Source of the DNA: JAJZQH01 sp041658465
Lineage (GTDB): Bacteria; UBA10199; 2-02-FULL-44-16; JAAZCA01
Direction of reading: 5' to 3'
Length of the DNA stretch: 8,534 nucleotides
NCBI GenBank assembly: GCA_041658465.1
Contig: JBBAAC010000099.1
Span: 1 to 8,534, forward strand
The notes beneath the pieces were generated by a model. The model worked only from the letters and a program-made list of their open reading frames with translations, did no database searches and was not told the DNA's origin. The position numbers and the translations under genes were made by a program. Of this stretch, positions 6,572-8,534 are shown one piece after another. Numbering within the stretch: the first letter of the stretch is position 1; each line of letters begins with the position of its first letter.

Positions 6572-7771
6572 GTGAATCAAAAAACTCAAAAGGCAATCGA
6601 TTATCTGATCGTTATCCTGGCGGTAGCTGCCGCGGCCCAGTGGGTCTTCATCCGCCTGGTCACGGAGCCGGCCCCTTCGCTCTACACGGCGCTCATGGCG
6701 GGCCTGTGTATATTCAGCGCCGCATATCTGCTCACTTGGGCGGCGGAGCTCGTCCAGTTCGACCTGCCGCGATCGATCGCGATCATCCTGGTTGCCTTGC
6801 TCGCGGTGCTCCCCGAGTATGCGGTAGACGTCTACTTCGCGTGGAAAGCGGGGCAGGATCCTGCGTACATCTCGTACGCAACCGCCAACATGACAGGCGC
6901 GAACCGCCTGCTGATAGGCCTCGGCTGGGCAGCGGTCGTGTTCGTTTACTGGCTCAAACACCGCCGCAGCGCGATCGAGATAGCAGTATCCCACAGGCTT
7001 GAGATACGCGCGCTCCTCGCCGCCACCGTATACTCGTTTGTCATACCGCTCTTCAGACGTATCAGCATATTCGATGCCGTAGTCTTCCTCGCGATCTTCA
7101 TACTGTATACGCGGCGCGCGCTGAAGGAGGAGGTGGTCGAACCCGAGATCGAGAGCGGGCCCGTCGCCCTGATATGCAAGCTTAAGCCCCTTGCGCGAAG
7201 GCTTGCGGTCGCCGCCCTCTTTTTGCTCGCCGGCGCAGCGATCTTCTTCGCGGCGGAGCCGTTTGCCGAGGGGCTCCTCGCGGTGGGCGAGAAGTTCGGC
7301 GTGGAGAAGTTCATACTGGTGCAATGGGTGGCGCCGCTCGCGTCGGAGGCCCCGGAATTTCTGGTAGCGATCCTCTTCGCATGGAACATGAAGCCCGCGA
7401 TCGGGCTCTCCGCGCTCGTCTCCTCCAAGGTGAACCAGTGGACGCTCTTGATCGGAATGCTCCCGGTAGTCTATTCCCTTTCGTCGGGGCATCTGCTCTC
7501 CCTGCCGCTCGATGGGCGGCAGAACGAGGAGATCCTTTTGACTGCCGCCCAGTCGCTCTTTGCGCTCGTCATAATCGCGGATCTCAGATTCAGCTTGATT
7601 GACGGAGTGGTCCTGGCCGTACCGTTCCTCGCGCAGCTCTTCTTCACATCCACTGCGATTCGTATAGAATTTGCCATTGGCTATATCATAGCCTCCGCGC
7701 TCGTCATCGCATTCCGCCCGGCCGCGAGGCGCGGGATTTGCGCTATCATTCCTTTCTGCCGCCGCTCCTGA
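6572..7771 (+). CDS. Divergent Ca2+/cation antiporter (sodium/calcium exchanger family) membrane protein
   Basis: Predicted 399-aa polytopic inner-membrane antiporter of the CaCA superfamily (NCX-like), expected to exchange Na+ or H+ for Ca2+ or another cation. It shows the two inverted alpha repeats: alpha-1 at about 70-118 (LLAVLPEYAVDVYFAW, then ATANMTGANRLLIGLGW) and alpha-2 at about 250-298 (LASEAPEFLVAILFAW, then LSALVSSKVNQWTLLIG). The ion-site acidic residues are kept (E82 and E262, each after Pro). However, the usual GTS before PE and the GN-x-x-GSN motif are altered: TGANR in alpha-1 and SSKVN in alpha-2, placing K286 where Asn is common. About ten hydrophobic segments with a charged loop near 181-205 fit the fold. 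GTG 6572 lies 4 bp after the purH stop with only a weak AGG upstream, so translation is probably coupled. The substrate cannot be read from the sequence. Confidence 0.82.
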   Translation: MNQKTQKAIDYLIVILAVAAAAQWVFIRLVTEPAPSLYTALMAGLCIFSAAYLLTWAAELVQFDLPRSIAIILVALLAVLPEYAVDVYFAWKAGQDPAYISYATANMTGANRLLIGLGWAAVVFVYWLKHRRSAIEIAVSHRLEIRALLAATVYSFVIPLFRRISIFDAVVFLAIFILYTRRALKEEVVEPEIESGPVALICKLKPLARRLAVAALFLLAGAAIFFAAEPFAEGLLAVGEKFGVEKFILVQWVAPLASEAPEFLVAILFAWNMKPAIGLSALVSSKVNQWTLLIGMLPVVYSLSSGHLLSLPLDGRQNEEILLTAAQSLFALVIIADLRFSLIDGVVLAVPFLAQLFFTSTAIRIEFAIGYIIASALVIAFRPAARRGICAIIPFCRRS

Positions 7772-7793
7772 GTTTTTCATGGGCAGGGGCGGC
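7761..7793 (+). other. GC-rich stem-loop at the end of the antiporter gene
   Basis: GCCGCTCCTG at 7761-7770 can pair with CAGGGGCGGC at 7784-7793 (10 pairs, one G-U), enclosing a 13-base loop. The hairpin begins in the last codons of the antiporter gene and its left arm includes part of the stop codon. No T-run follows the right arm, so it does not look like a standard intrinsic terminator. It might slow or protect the 3' end of the transcript, or be a chance product of high GC content. Confidence 0.3.
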
Positions 7794-7869
7794 CGATGCT
7801 CCATTATTTCCATTGATCCGGCAACGAGGCGCTTGCCTTGTGACCGCACTCTGTTTATTCTGACAGCGC

Positions 7870-8534
7870 ATGGATCGGCATTACCGGGGGATCCAAATCT
7901 TTTTTTCAGCCATAGCGATGGCTGCTTTCCTTTTCCTTTCAGCGCCTAGTGCTTCGGCGCAGGAGGATGGGGGCGCGCGCCCGCAGCCGGAGGAGCACTG
8001 CGCCCCAAACTACGCCTACGATTCGCGGCGCGGTGAATGCCTGCGCTGCAACTCACCTTGTCAGACGGGCATGCCCGGCATCTGCGGCCGCGGCATCGTG
8101 GAATGCAGCGAGGGCTCTGCGTCCTGCCGTCCGACAGTCATGCCGGGCGACCGCCGCGAAATATGCAACGGCGACGACGACAATTGCGACGGGCGGGTCG
8201 ACGAGGATTTCGACAAGGACCGGGACGGCTACACGACCTGCAGCGGCGACTGCAACGACCGGGATCCTTCCATCCACCCTGATGCGGTGGAGCGCTGCGA
8301 CGGCATAGACAACAACTGCAACGGCCTCAGCGACGAGGGCTTCAACGTAGGAGGGGTCTGCTCGGTCGGCGTGGGCGCGTGCTCTCGCCGGGGGCACCTG
8401 CGCTGCTCGCAGGACGGCCTCAGCTCCGTCTGCGACGCCTCGCCAGGAAAGCCCGAGCCGGAGATCTGCGATCGGCTGGACAATGACTGCAACGACAAGG
8501 TGGACGACGGGCTCGGCGACATCTTCTGCGGCGT
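7870..8534 (+). CDS. Secreted MopE-like metal-binding repeat protein, 3' end outside window
   Basis: The frame runs open from ATG 7870 off the window end, giving 221 residues so far. An in-frame TGA at 7861-7863 makes this ATG the first possible start, although no good ribosome site precedes it. Residues 1-30 form a signal peptide: basic start, hydrophobic core IFFSAIAMAAFLFLS, then APSASA before Q31. The mature part is rich in Cys, Asp, Asn and Gly. Three motifs of the C-(N/D)-G-x-D-(N/D)-x-C-(D/N)-G type start at C99, C143 and C200, typical of the putative metal-binding motif family named after the copper protein MopE. Between the first two lies DKDRDGY (115-121), a DxDxDG loop as in calcium-binding repeats, followed by CSGDCNDRDPSIHP. 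A further Cys-rich linker (GACSRRGHLRC) resembles surface proteins of Myxococcota and related groups. It is expected to be exported to the periplasm or surface. The bound metal is unknown. Confidence 0.88.
   Translation, partial: MDRHYRGIQIFFSAIAMAAFLFLSAPSASAQEDGGARPQPEEHCAPNYAYDSRRGECLRCNSPCQTGMPGICGRGIVECSEGSASCRPTVMPGDRREICNGDDDNCDGRVDEDFDKDRDGYTTCSGDCNDRDPSIHPDAVERCDGIDNNCNGLSDEGFNVGGVCSVGVGACSRRGHLRCSQDGLSSVCDASPGKPEPEICDRLDNDCNDKVDDGLGDIFCG
8164..8508 (+). repeat. Three MopE-type metal-binding motif repeats (protein-level)
   Basis: Three related units are encoded at 8164-8205 (CNGDDDNCDGRVDE), 8296-8337 (CDGIDNNCNGLSDE) and 8467-8508 (CDRLDNDCNDKVDD). Each keeps two Cys seven residues apart and a closing acidic pair. 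The third has lost both Gly residues of the pattern. Spacing is 44 and 57 residues, so this is domain reiteration and not a tandem DNA repeat. More units probably follow beyond the window. Confidence 0.8.

Noticed and set aside
6557..7849. Long minus-strand open frame (430 codons) opposite the antiporter gene
   Set aside because: Its translation is a low-complexity, highly charged sequence rich in Arg, Glu and Asp. That is the mirror expected from a hydrophobic membrane gene in GC-rich DNA, and the plus strand has clear family motifs.
7949..8308. Plus-strand open frame rich in Ala, Thr and Arg inside the last gene
   Set aside because: The neighbouring frame from 7870 has a signal peptide and MopE-type motifs; this frame is low complexity.

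Overview
The window is a GC-rich, densely coded bacterial chromosome segment from a Gram-negative organism. All supported genes lie on the + strand. Three things suggest a deltaproteobacterial, Myxococcota-like or related candidate lineage: an Mla-type envelope lipid transporter, a long MlaD with a beta-rich C-terminus, and a secreted protein with MopE-type CNG-x-DxxC-DG repeats. This placement is inferred from gene content. There is no rRNA or other phylogenetic marker to fix it. I see no tRNA, rRNA, CRISPR array, insertion sequence or integration site.

Left part (1-1860): an unrecognised small soluble protein, open at the window edge, overlaps by 4 bases a soluble histidine-kinase-like protein. 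That protein has a recognisable H-box and a complete C-terminal ATP-binding domain, but no response regulator is nearby.

Middle (1861-6567): a 192-bp gap carries a plausible sigma70-type promoter (TTGACA, 17 bp, TACAAG). It is followed by a tightly packed run: mlaE (permease), mlaF (ATPase), mlaD (MCE-domain substrate-binding protein) and purH (last two steps of IMP synthesis). mlaE/mlaF overlap by 4 bp as ATGA, and mlaF/mlaD overlap by 4 bp as GTGA. purH follows mlaD after 8 bp with a good Shine-Dalgarno sequence. MlaE and MlaF should form the inner-membrane ABC unit. MlaD should be anchored in it and project into the periplasm, and here it carries about 180 extra beta-rich residues that could reach or enter the outer membrane. 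No mlaA, mlaB or mlaC is visible.

Right part (6572-8534): a divergent Ca2+/cation antiporter-family membrane protein starts 4 bp after purH and probably belongs to the same transcript. After a 98-bp gap containing a GC-rich stem-loop comes the 5' part of a secreted cysteine- and aspartate-rich protein with three MopE-like metal-binding motifs. It has a clear signal peptide and runs off the window end.

Most genes are ordinary members of known families. The parts most worth a second look are the extended MlaD, the antiporter with a lysine in its second alpha repeat, the orphan kinase with its small partner, and the secreted repeat protein.
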